Below are positions 16,283-23,075 of a stretch of 64,000 bases of DNA, piece by piece. Location of the stretch: assembly GCA_965204835.1 (NCBI GenBank), contig OZ242017.1, positions 806,001-870,000 on the forward strand, read 5' to 3'. The DNA is from VXMT01 sp965204835 (lineage in GTDB: Bacteria; Chloroflexota; Dehalococcoidia; UBA2979). Each line of letters starts with the position of its first letter. Position 1 is the first letter of the stretch. A program made the position numbers and the translations under genes. The notes beneath the pieces are model-generated. The model saw only the letters and a list, made by a program, of their open reading frames with translations. It had not been told where the DNA came from and did no database searches.

Positions 16283-18010
16283 ATGCGCGCACCGGCTTTC
16301 CTGACGAACCTCCGCAGCTCCGCCGCCACGGACGCGCCGTCCCGCCGGGCGGCGATGCCCGGTACCCCCCCCCCCCCCCCCCCGAACCGACGTTCTAGAC
16401 TAGCCCGCCGCCGCTCCCCGCTCCTCCTCCTGGCCGCCGCGCTCGCCGCGCTGGCGGTCTTCTTTGCGCCCGGCGGACAGCCCGCTCAGGCCCAGACCAC
16501 CACCGTCTGGCTCGCCACGCTGGCTGTGATGGACATTGGAACGTCGCTCCTTGGTTGTGACAATGCACTTGGTGGTTCCTCTGATTGCAGGACGACAAGT
16601 GTGCTCACGGACGACGACTTCACGTACGACGGCACTGTGTATCACATTACCGCAATCCGTAGTCTTGCCTCCTCTGGCGCATTCGCCATAGAGATCGACA
16701 AGGCGATCCCGGCTAGCCTCAAGTCGGCCCTGACGCTGCGCGTCGACAACCGCCAGTTCGCCCTTGCGGGTGCCCGCGTTACCGGCAGCAGTGCAAGCTG
16801 GCCCAGCGCTGGCCTGAGCTGGTCGGTCGGCGACACGGTGCAACTGAGACTGTTCGATCCGTCAACCGTTTCCGCCGACGCCGGCCCCGACCAGACGACA
16901 GCAACCGGCGCCACGGTCACCCTGGACGGTTCGGGTTCGTTCGTGGCCTCCGGCGCGACCCCCACATACGCCTGGACGCAGACCGGCGGGACCTCGGTAA
17001 CCCTGTCAAACAGCGCGGCGGTGTCGCCCACCTTTACGGCGCCGTCCACGCCCCGGACGCTCACGTTCCGGCTCACCATATCGCACGATGGCGTCACCTC
17101 GACCGACACCGTCACCATCACCATCAGAAGGCCGTCTGGCACGTACACGGGGCACGGCGGCACCACAACCAGTCCCTCGCTGGGCGTCCAGACCGTCAAC
17201 AAGGTTGACGGCGGCACCGCCCGGTACCTCTCCATGCACTTTACGGGCGAGGACGAGTCCAGGACCTTCTCGTACCGGCTGGCGGAGCAGCCCAGCGGCA
17301 CCATCACCGTCGACTTCCTGACGATGGTGCAGTCAGCGGGGTACGGCAGGCCGGGCTATACCTGGGACTGGCAGGCCGTGTCCGTCTCGCCTCGGACCCT
17401 CACCTTCACGGCGACCAACTGGTCAACCACGCAGACCGTGAACCTCGTCTCGCAGATCGACGATGACGGCACCCCCGAGCAGGTCATCATCGTCATCCGG
17501 ACATCGATACCCCGGGAGCAAGGCGACCCGTACGGTTACGCCGGCATCCACGTGACCGTCGACGATGACATGTCGAGCTTCGGTCTGCGCGTGACGGAAG
17601 CCCCGACCGACTACGTGGTCCCGGGTTACACGAAGCCGGGCGGTTCACCCGGAAGCATCGGAGACGGTGCCGTAGGGCGGCAGCCTCCCGCCTCGCCACC
17701 GGACCAGCAGACAGGGCGAGCGCCCCGCGGCACGGCCGGTCAGGCTCCCGACTCCGGAGAGGGGAACGGGAATCGCGGAAACGGCGACCCGCCTCCTTCA
17801 GGCGTGGCGCCGCCGGACGAACAGGAGCCGCCTGCCGAAGACGCCGAGGAGCAGACCGCCGAGGAGAAGCTGATCGCCGATCTCGCCGGCGACGACGGCT
17901 GCATCAGCCAGGATGAGCGCATGGCTGGAGCGACTCGCATCCAGAATGTCGACCTGCGGGCCATCGACCAGTCGCAGGCATACCGGCTGTTCCGCGCGGC
18001 CTACTGCTAG
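16283..18010 (+). CDS. Secreted Ig/PKD-like surface protein with C19 tract
   Basis: This 575-residue exported protein has its hydrophobic signal helix at residues about 45-65 (LLLLAAALAALAVFFAPG), ending in AQAQ. An unusual 30-residue N-terminal extension and a run of six prolines precede it. Residues 200-290 read as a PKD/Ig-like fold (DAGPDQTTATGATVTLDGSG, then LTFRLTISHDG). A second beta domain (FTATNWSTTQTVNL, about residue 380) resembles repeats of surface proteins. The C-terminal 120 residues are Pro/Glu-rich and end in a helical segment with two cysteines. The ATG at 16283 follows GGGAAGGGG. The proline run is encoded by 19 consecutive C residues, so length changes would switch the gene off. 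Its function is unknown; adhesion is a guess. Confidence 0.7.
   Translation: MRAPAFLTNLRSSAATDAPSRRAAMPGTPPPPPPNRRSRLARRRSPLLLLAAALAALAVFFAPGGQPAQAQTTTVWLATLAVMDIGTSLLGCDNALGGSSDCRTTSVLTDDDFTYDGTVYHITAIRSLASSGAFAIEIDKAIPASLKSALTLRVDNRQFALAGARVTGSSASWPSAGLSWSVGDTVQLRLFDPSTVSADAGPDQTTATGATVTLDGSGSFVASGATPTYAWTQTGGTSVTLSNSAAVSPTFTAPSTPRTLTFRLTISHDGVTSTDTVTITIRRPSGTYTGHGGTTTSPSLGVQTVNKVDGGTARYLSMHFTGEDESRTFSYRLAEQPSGTITVDFLTMVQSAGYGRPGYTWDWQAVSVSPRTLTFTATNWSTTQTVNLVSQIDDDGTPEQVIIVIRTSIPREQGDPYGYAGIHVTVDDDMSSFGLRVTEAPTDYVVPGYTKPGGSPGSIGDGAVGRQPPASPPDQQTGRAPRGTAGQAPDSGEGNGNRGNGDPPPSGVAPPDEQEPPAEDAEEQTAEEKLIADLAGDDGCISQDERMAGATRIQNVDLRAIDQSQAYRLFRAAYC
16365..16383 (+). repeat. Homopolymeric C19 tract inside a coding region
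   Basis: Nineteen consecutive C residues lie near the 5' end of the secreted protein gene, before its signal helix. Such tracts slip during replication and cause phase variation in other bacteria. Its exact length could also be a sequencing error. Confidence 0.9.
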
Positions 18011-18121
18011 GGGCTGTCCACCTTGACCGCCCCGGCAAGCGACAGGGGGCGCTCCGAGGCCGGCCGGGGGGGCGAGGTCGCCGTGACGCACCGTCGCAGC
18101 CCGCTGCGCGTCAGCCTCAGA

Positions 18122-18211
18122 CCGACTCCGGTTTGGGCCTTCCTCGAGGAGCGAGACATCTCCCAGAACGAGCTTGCCCGTCGCCCCCGCGTGCTCCCTG
18201 ACAACCGCACG
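18122..18211 (+). pseudogene. Remnant of an XRE-type helix-turn-helix gene
   Basis: About 30 codons read PTPVWAFLEERDISQNELAR, which resembles the start of an XRE-family domain (FLEERGISQNELAR-like). The frame has no start signal and ends soon after. It probably records an earlier regulatory gene of the element. Confidence 0.4.
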
Positions 18212-18252
18212 TGAATGGGCCGCACCGGTCCTCGATGTTGCTCACCAGGACG

Positions 18253-18336
18253 ATGGGCATGCGGCCCGACGTGCTCGTCGTCTTCGACGACGAACTCGCC
18301 GCCCACGACTTCCTGCGCGTCGCTCGCCGGCGGAGG
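18253..18336 (+). pseudogene. Duplicated fragment of the Replic_relax gene
   Basis: The translation RPDVLVVFDDELAAHDFLRV closely matches RPHVLVVFDDELAATHFLRV of the gene at 13832-15571 (DNA near 15260-15325). Only this tail segment is present. It points to an old second copy of the module or a recombination scar between related elements. Confidence 0.7.
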
Positions 18337-18424
18337 CGCGCGTTGACAACCACTCGGACGCCGTGCCACCCTTTTCTTACTGAACGCCCGCCGGTTGCCC
18401 GTTCAACCGTGCGGTGATCATCAC

Positions 18425-18449
18425 GAAGGGGTCGCACCGCGACCCCTTC
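18425..18449 (-). terminator. 11-bp hairpin after the NYN gene
   Basis: GAAGGGGTCGC, a three-base loop and the exact complement lie 13 bp beyond the stop of the leftward NYN gene. No strong T tract follows, so termination is likely but not certain. Confidence 0.6.
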
Positions 18450-18461
18450 CTGCTTCTCCGG

Positions 18462-18995
18462 CTACGGGTCGCGCCACAGGTCGTCGCAGAAGGGCGGCGC
18501 GAGCGAGATCACGCCGTCGGCAACGTCCCTGAGCATCCGCGACGAGTTCGAGGCCCCGAAGAGAGCGACGTCCGCCTTCCGTCCGAAGTCCTTCACCGCC
18601 TGAATCGCATCCGCAAAGTCGGTATCCCCGCTCACGAGCACCGCCGCGTCGTAGTTCCCTCGCGCCGCATGCACGAGCATGTCCGTCGCGATGCGGATGT
18701 CGATCCCCTTCTCAAGCGGGGGTGCCGACGGGGTTCGATAGACGAGTGCGCCGAGCCTGACTTCCAGATTCGGAACGCGGCGGAGCCGATCGAGGAAGCG
18801 CTGCTGGCCCCGGTAGGCGTCCGGCTCCCGGGCCTGATCCACGAGCGCGTTGTAGTAGTAGCCCCGGATCAGTTCGCGGCCCTCGCCGCAGAGAGCTTGG
18901 CAGAGCTTCTCGAAGTCGATGTCCGTACGCCCGTAATGCTCGCGGAGGTTGTGGTAGAGGTTGCTGCCGTCGATGAACACCATGACCCTGCTCAT
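18462..18995 (-). CDS. NYN-domain (LabA/DUF88-like) predicted ribonuclease
   Basis: This 177-residue protein has the NYN/PIN-like fold signature: VMVFIDGSNLYHN at the start (catalytic Asp about residue 9), EKGIDIRIATDMLVHAA near residue 95 and AVLVSGDTDFADAIQAV near residue 116, with FGRKADVALFG following. These acidic residues bind metal in the family, which includes RNases acting on tRNA or mRNA. It starts at the ATG at 18995, is flanked by non-coding DNA and is followed by a hairpin terminator, so it is probably transcribed alone. It sits in the cargo part of the element, and a defence or stress role is possible but not shown. Confidence 0.85.
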   Translation of the reverse strand: MSRVMVFIDGSNLYHNLREHYGRTDIDFEKLCQALCGEGRELIRGYYYNALVDQAREPDAYRGQQRFLDRLRRVPNLEVRLGALVYRTPSAPPLEKGIDIRIATDMLVHAARGNYDAAVLVSGDTDFADAIQAVKDFGRKADVALFGASNSSRMLRDVADGVISLAPPFCDDLWRDP

Positions 18996-19167
18996 GACGG
19001 GTACCGCCTACCGACTGCGATTCGCCGCGCGCAACTCACACGCCAGCGCTCTCGCCGAACTTGGCAGGAGCTTCGTTCGGCGCTCGTCAATCGTGCCCTC
19101 ACCGGGGGAGAACATGCTCGTTTGTGAATTGCCATCTCGCCTCACCGTATCACGCCGCTGTGCGCGG

Positions 19168-19509
19168 CTAAGCACCCGTCGCCCGGAGCAGCGACGGGTC
19201 CCCGCTAGGCCGCACGCCCGCCAGCGGCGGGCTCACGCGCGCCGCCGTTGCCTCCCGCCCCATCGACTCCCCGAGGAGCGCATGCCCCGCCGGCGTGAGC
19301 GCGATCGCGCGCGACAGACCGGGAGCCCGCACGAGCAGCCCGGCCTCCTCGCAGGCCCGCAGCCAGTACACGGCCACCGAGTTGGAACTGAGCCCGGCTT
19401 CGTCCACCACGTCCCGCACGCTCGGCGCGAAGCCGCGCGCCTCGTGGTAGCGGGCGATCGCCTCCATCACCGCGCGCATCCGCTCCTCCCGCCGCATGGT
19501 GACCCTCAC
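19168..19509 (-). CDS. Stand-alone LexA-type winged-helix DNA-binding protein
   Basis: This 113-residue protein matches the N-terminal DNA-binding domain of LexA: AIARYHEARGFAPSVRDVVD, then LSSNSVAVYWLRACEEAGLL and SRAIALTPAG. The Ser/Lys peptidase half of LexA is absent, so it cannot cleave itself. The C-terminal 35 residues are unlike LexA and probably unstructured. Its ATG overlaps the stop of the ImmA-like gene by four bases (ATGA), making it the third gene of a coupled operon with an XRE regulator. A GAAC-N4-GTTC palindrome, like Gram-positive LexA boxes, stands before that operon. It could repress or compete at this box; that is inference. Confidence 0.8.
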   Translation of the reverse strand: MRVTMRREERMRAVMEAIARYHEARGFAPSVRDVVDEAGLSSNSVAVYWLRACEEAGLLVRAPGLSRAIALTPAGHALLGESMGREATAARVSPPLAGVRPSGDPSLLRATGA

Positions 19510-19946
19510 GAGCGAACCTCCTCTTCGCTGAACCGCGCCTGCACGTGCACGAGCTCCAGCGGCACGCCGAAGTGCTCGGCCACCTCCCAGGCGTAGACGA
19601 AGCCCGCGTCCAGCGCCTCCTCCTCGTCGACGAGCAGCGCGTGCGCGAACTCATCCGCCTCCCGCTCCCATGGCTGCGGCAGCTCCGTGTGGGCGCGCAG
19701 CTCAAGGTGGTTGCCCGGGTGCATCAGCCGGTGGCCGATGGCGTGCGCCGTCACCCAGCGCCGCCACTCCGGCCCGAGCCGCCGCGCCACCGCGATGTTG
19801 CCGTCGATCTGCATCTCCTTCTGGACCTCGAAGTCCCGCAGCCAGACCTCCAGCCCGAGCGCGTTGGCCACCGCCTCGGCGTCCACCCGCCCGCGCAGCC
19901 CGAATCTCCGCCGCAGCGTCCCCGCCCGCCGCCGCGCCCGGTTCAC
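19506..19946 (-). CDS. ImmA/IrrE-family protein lacking the catalytic Glu
   Basis: This 146-residue protein has the ImmA/IrrE layout: an LGLEVWLRDF-like strand, a histidine pair in AHAIGHRLMHPGNH near residue 92 and the downstream EREADEFAHALL helix. Family members cleave the XRE repressor of integrative elements after DNA damage, using HExxH. Here the second position of that motif is alanine (codon GCC), so the general-base glutamate is missing while both histidines and the later acidic ligand remain. It may be a metal-binding, non-cleaving partner or antirepressor. It overlaps the XRE gene upstream and the LexA-domain gene downstream, each by four bases. Confidence 0.8.
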   Translation of the reverse strand: MNRARRRAGTLRRRFGLRGRVDAEAVANALGLEVWLRDFEVQKEMQIDGNIAVARRLGPEWRRWVTAHAIGHRLMHPGNHLELRAHTELPQPWEREADEFAHALLVDEEEALDAGFVYAWEVAEHFGVPLELVHVQARFSEEEVRS

Positions 19947-20311
19947 CGCTCCGCTCGTCCCTGGCGGCGGCGCCGCGAGCGCACGAAGCGGATGAACTCC
20001 CGGATCTCCTCGATGTCCTCGTCGGGGAGGCCCTGCACGGCGTCGTGGAAGGAGACCTCGGTCTCCAGCAGCAGCTCGGACGTGAGCCGCTCGCGCGCCT
20101 CGAGCTGGAGCGGGCTGGTGTCGGTATGGAACGCGATCTCGACGAGGTGGGCGTGGGTGGGCTTGATGCGTCCCGCCTCCCAGGCCCAGACGGTGTGTGC
20201 GGAGACGCCAACGCGTTCGGCGAGCTGGCGCTGGGTGAGTCCCACGCCCTTGCGCGCCTCGCGGATGCTCTCGCCCAGGCCGCTGCGGGGGTCGCCGTCG
20301 GTGCTGGTCAT
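19943..20311 (-). CDS. XRE-family repressor (ImmR-like)
   Basis: This 122-residue protein has an XRE helix-turn-helix at residues about 10-65 (SIREARKGVGLTQRQLAERV, then VSAHTVWAWEAGRIKP). A C-terminal helical tail (DEDIEEIREFIRFVRSRRRR) ends in a strongly basic cluster. The ATG at 20311 follows AGGGAG by about 9 nt; the longer frame to 20443 crosses the promoter. It stands first in the operon with the ImmA-like and LexA-domain genes, as ImmR does with ImmA in ICEBs1-type elements. It faces two rightward regulator genes across a shared palindrome and probably decides between maintenance and excision. Confidence 0.85.
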   Translation of the reverse strand: MTSTDGDPRSGLGESIREARKGVGLTQRQLAERVGVSAHTVWAWEAGRIKPTHAHLVEIAFHTDTSPLQLEARERLTSELLLETEVSFHDAVQGLPDEDIEEIREFIRFVRSRRRRQGRAER

Positions 20312-20347
20312 GGTGGTTGCTCCCTTCGGTCCCGCCACGGCCATTTT

Positions 20348-20361
20348 AGAACCATAGTTCT
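20348..20361. promoter_or_regulatory. SOS-box-like palindrome AGAACCATAGTTCT
   Basis: The 14-nt near-palindrome contains GAAC-N4-GTTC, the core of LexA boxes in Gram-positive bacteria. It lies between the divergent XRE genes and touches the -35 element of the rightward promoter. It could bind the ICE XRE protein, the LexA-domain protein or host LexA. Confidence 0.6.
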
Positions 20362-20390
20362 TGACCTCGCGCTGTATCCTAGCATATAGT
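20361..20390 (+). promoter_or_regulatory. Rightward promoter TTGACC-N18-TATAGT
   Basis: A good sigma-70-type -35 (TTGACC, 20361-20366) and -10 (TATAGT, 20385-20390) precede the gene at 20428. The GAAC-N4-GTTC palindrome overlaps the first base of the -35, so a bound protein would block transcription. Confidence 0.6.
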
Positions 20391-20427
20391 TTCGGCTGGT
20401 ACAGGGATAAATCGCCAGGAGCGCCGC

Positions 20428-20778
20428 ATGCAGTCGGCACCACCCCGTCACAGCCCCCCGATCCGCCGCTCCGCGCCCCGCCTGCCGCGGCACGGCGGCC
20501 AGCCCGTGGTCGCCGGACGCGCCCTCCCCTGCGGCAGCGGCCGACTGCCCTCGGACTTCCCCCGGCGCCTCGACTGCCTGAAGGAGCTCAGCGGCCTCAC
20601 CTGGGAGGCGCTCGCCGAGACGCTCGGCGTCGACGTCAAGCGCGTCCTCAGCTGGCGGCACGGCATCGAGCCGCGCGGCGGCGCCTACCATGCGCTCCTC
20701 GAGTTCGCGAGCCGCATCCCGGACGGCTTCGCCATCCTCATGGGCGAGGCGTTCGTCGACCGGGTCCGGGAGGGCTAA
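20428..20778 (+). CDS. XRE-like DNA-binding protein, first of a tandem pair
   Basis: This 116-residue protein has a disordered, Pro/Arg-rich N-terminus and a helix-turn-helix-like domain from about residue 45 (RLDCLKELSGLTWEALAETL, then VKRVLSWRHGIEPRGG). The arrangement matches the next gene (ERLKEASGLPWKELARRLG), so the two are paralogues. It starts at the ATG at 20428, just downstream of the SOS-box-like promoter, and its stop is 4 bp before the next ATG. In similar elements such genes control excision or transfer; the exact target is unknown. Confidence 0.65.
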   Translation: MQSAPPRHSPPIRRSAPRLPRHGGQPVVAGRALPCGSGRLPSDFPRRLDCLKELSGLTWEALAETLGVDVKRVLSWRHGIEPRGGAYHALLEFASRIPDGFAILMGEAFVDRVREG

Positions 20779-20782
20779 GGCG

Positions 20783-21040
20783 ATGCCACGGGGCAGCACG
20801 CACACGGCCTCGATCCACGCCGACGCGTTCGCCGAGGCGCTGGAGCGGCTCAAGGAGGCCTCCGGGCTGCCCTGGAAGGAACTGGCGCGGCGGCTCGGCA
20901 CGAGCACCCTCAACCTCTGGCGCTGGCGCAACGGCGTGCGTCCCAACATGGAGCACCTGCTCGCACTGCAGAAGCTCGCCGCCGACCTCGGCCTCGCTCA
21001 CCTGCTGCCGGGCGGCGAGCCCGCGCCGCCGCCCGCGTAG
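20783..21040 (+). CDS. Small XRE-like DNA-binding protein, second of the pair
   Basis: This 85-residue protein is nearly all helix-turn-helix (ALERLKEASGLPWKELARRL, then TSTLNLWRWRNGVRPN) with a proline-rich tail. It is paralogous to the gene just upstream. GGAGGG lies about 8 nt before the ATG at 20783. Being small, basic and next to the large serine recombinase, it is a candidate recombination directionality factor or transfer regulator, but no direct evidence separates these roles. Confidence 0.65.
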   Translation: MPRGSTHTASIHADAFAEALERLKEASGLPWKELARRLGTSTLNLWRWRNGVRPNMEHLLALQKLAADLGLAHLLPGGEPAPPPA

Positions 21041-21067
21041 TCGTGCCTGCGCCGGTCCCACCCGACG

Positions 21068-21095
21068 TTTCATCCGTGAAGTCCGTTCCATCGGA
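21068..21095. promoter_or_regulatory. Copy of the transfer-operon operator motif
   Basis: TTTCATCCGTGAAG at 21068-21081 plus the following 14 bases match the unit at 4747-4774 with only a few changes. Its position ahead of the small gene at 21201 and the recombinase suggests that one regulator binds both places. Confidence 0.5.
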
Positions 21096-21200
21096 TTACG
21101 TCCAGCCTCCCGGTTCGCGATGCTGCGGAACGCAGATGCGCCGGACATCCACCACCGTGCTGGCGGTTCGGCGTGCCCCATCAGGGACGCGAGTGGCAGC

Positions 21201-21419
21201 ATGCGAAACGGCAGAGATCACGAGGGAGAGGCTGTGCGCCGGCCGGCCTCGGGAGCGGATGCACCGGACGCGACGTCCAGTGCCGTCACCCTCACGACCG
21301 ACTGGCGGACCGGGTCGCGTACGCGAGCCTGGGACGACCTCTGGCGCCGGCTCCTCGACGGCCTGCCCTTTGCACCAGACGGAGACTCCAGCACCAACGA
21401 CGACAGTCACTCGGTATAG
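21201..21419 (+). CDS. Small hypothetical protein before the recombinase
   Basis: This frame of about 72 codons is acidic and ends with a Trp-rich helix (TRAWDDLWRRLLDG) followed by a Ser/Asp-rich tail. The ribosome-binding site is weak and the start is uncertain. Short proteins with a similar W-x-x-LW-x-x-L segment are common next to recombinases, but I cannot name it. The neighbouring frames across 21041-21459 look like shadows. Confidence 0.4.
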   Translation: MRNGRDHEGEAVRRPASGADAPDATSSAVTLTTDWRTGSRTRAWDDLWRRLLDGLPFAPDGDSSTNDDSHSV

Positions 21420-21495
21420 AGCAACCACGCATCGAGCACATTCGCGCGGCTGCAGTTGACGGCCCCCGTATTGTGATCCAGCTCCCGGAGGGAAA

Positions 21496-23073
21496 ATGAT
21501 GAAGGCGATCATCTACTCGCGCGTTTCGACGGACGCGCAGGAACGCGACGGAACTTCGCTCGACACGCAGGAGCGTGCCTGCGCGGACTACGCAGCCGAT
21601 CAGGGCTGGGAGATCGTCCGCCGCATCCGGGACGCGGACAGCGGCGCGCTGCTCGAACGCGACGGGCTCACCGAGTTGCGTGAGACGCTTCGGCACGGGA
21701 CGGCGGACGTGATCGTCGCCTACGCCGTCGACCGCCTGTCGCGGAGCCAGAACCACATCGGACTGCTCTTCGACGAGTTCGAGGGCGCCGGGGTGACGAT
21801 GGCGTTCGTGACCGAGCGCTTCGAGGACACGGCAGTTGGCCGCTTCATCCTCGCCGCGCGCGCCTTCATCGCCGAGGTCGAGCGGGAGAAGATCGCCGAG
21901 CGCACGATGCGCGGCAAGGAAGAGCGCGCCCGGAGCGGCCGAATCCCGCAGGCCACGGGCCGCGGCATGTACGGCTACCACTACGACTCGGACACCGGCC
22001 GTCGCGTCATCAACCGCGAGCAGGGAGCCGTCGTCCGCCGGGTCTTCGAGGACTTCGCCGGCGGCGCATCAATCCTCGGCATCACCAATGCGCTGAACGA
22101 GGCCGGGACCCTGAGCTTCACGGGGCGGGCGTGGTCGGCATGGACCGTGAAGAACATGCTGCGGAACCCCGCGTACGCCGGGCGCACCATCTTCAACCGA
22201 ACCAGGACGGGCCACAGGCGCGATCCCCTCACCGGCAAGCGGCGCCGCACCGTCGTACTGAGGGACGAGTCCGAGTGGATCGAGATCCCCGACGCGACGC
22301 CGCCGGTCATTTCCGAGGACCTGTTCAACGCGGTGCAGACGCGCCTCCTGGACCCGGAGCGCCGACGCCAGGCACAGCGCAAGAACGACTACCCCCTTGG
22401 AGGGCTCGTGCGCTGCGCCCGCTGCAACGGGGCGATGGTCGGCCAGACCTCAATGAAGAAGTACCGCTACTACCGCTGCCGCCGGGCCTACGCCGGTCCG
22501 CGCCACGATCGCTGCCCGACTCGCTACATCCGCGCGGGTGACCTCGAGCGCGCGGTGGTGCGCGAGCTCACCACGGTGCTTGCCTCGCCCGAGGTGGTGC
22601 TGGCCGAGCTGGAGCACGCGTCCTCGATCGATGCGCGCAACGATGACCTGGCCGGTGCTCAGCAACTCCTCGCGTCTCTCGACAATCAGCGGCAGCGCTT
22701 GCTCAAGCTCTTCCAGATGGGCGAGGTCGACGAGGCGTACCTGCAGAAGGAGCTGGAGGCTCTCCGCGCCCGACGCTCGCCGGCCGAGGCGACCATCGCG
22801 CGCCTGAACGGCTCGGGGTCCGCACCCTGCAGTCCCGCGAACCCCGAGGAGTTCGCCGCCACGTGCGAGCTGCTCCGGGAGCGCGTCTCGCAGGAAGTCG
22901 AGGCAGGCCGGCTCAAGGATGTCGCCGAGGCGATGCAAGTCTCGGTCACGGTCGCGCGGACGGACGACGGCGCATCAGGTGCGCTTGAGGGCGTGATCCC
23001 GCATGAAATAGGTAGATTTGGTGAGGATTTTTCTCACCACTGCACGAACATGGGCATGACGACGTGGACGTAG
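21496..23073 (+). CDS. Large serine recombinase (ICE integrase)
   Basis: This 525-residue integrase inserts and excises the element. The resolvase domain spans residues 4-150: YSRVSTDAQERDGTSL holds the catalytic Ser (residue 11), with AYAVDRLSRS and AAFIAEVEREKIAERT-like segments after it. The recombinase domain follows (GYHYDSDTG to about residue 265). A zinc ribbon spans about residues 298-345 (VRCARCNGAMVG, then YYRCRRAYAGPRHDRCPTRY). A coiled coil lies near residues 380-430 (DNQRQRLLKLFQMGEVDEAY). GGAGGG stands 4-7 nt before the two ATG codons. The last 13 codons run antisense into the 3' end of dnaN, so the C-terminus depends on the attachment site. Confidence 0.95.
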   Translation: MMKAIIYSRVSTDAQERDGTSLDTQERACADYAADQGWEIVRRIRDADSGALLERDGLTELRETLRHGTADVIVAYAVDRLSRSQNHIGLLFDEFEGAGVTMAFVTERFEDTAVGRFILAARAFIAEVEREKIAERTMRGKEERARSGRIPQATGRGMYGYHYDSDTGRRVINREQGAVVRRVFEDFAGGASILGITNALNEAGTLSFTGRAWSAWTVKNMLRNPAYAGRTIFNRTRTGHRRDPLTGKRRRTVVLRDESEWIEIPDATPPVISEDLFNAVQTRLLDPERRRQAQRKNDYPLGGLVRCARCNGAMVGQTSMKKYRYYRCRRAYAGPRHDRCPTRYIRAGDLERAVVRELTTVLASPEVVLAELEHASSIDARNDDLAGAQQLLASLDNQRQRLLKLFQMGEVDEAYLQKELEALRARRSPAEATIARLNGSGSAPCSPANPEEFAATCELLRERVSQEVEAGRLKDVAEAMQVSVTVARTDDGASGALEGVIPHEIGRFGEDFSHHCTNMGMTTWT

Positions 23074-23075
23074 TC
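23020..23075. other. Putative attachment-site junction at dnaN 3' end
   Basis: The recombinase reading frame and dnaN overlap tail to tail by 40 bp. An inverted repeat GGTGAG/CTCACC (23020-23025 and 23033-23038) with a 7-nt spacer sits on the dnaN stop codon. This is the expected position of the right attachment site; the left copy would be outside the window. Confidence 0.5.

Noticed and set aside
16395..16843. Leftward frames opposite the secreted protein gene
   Set aside because: They have no start signals and lie across the signal peptide region of a clear gene.
21043..21459. 138-codon frame after the tandem XRE genes
   Set aside because: It has Thr/Arg-rich low complexity, no ribosome-binding site, and covers the repeat motif; the 21201 frame is a better but still weak candidate.
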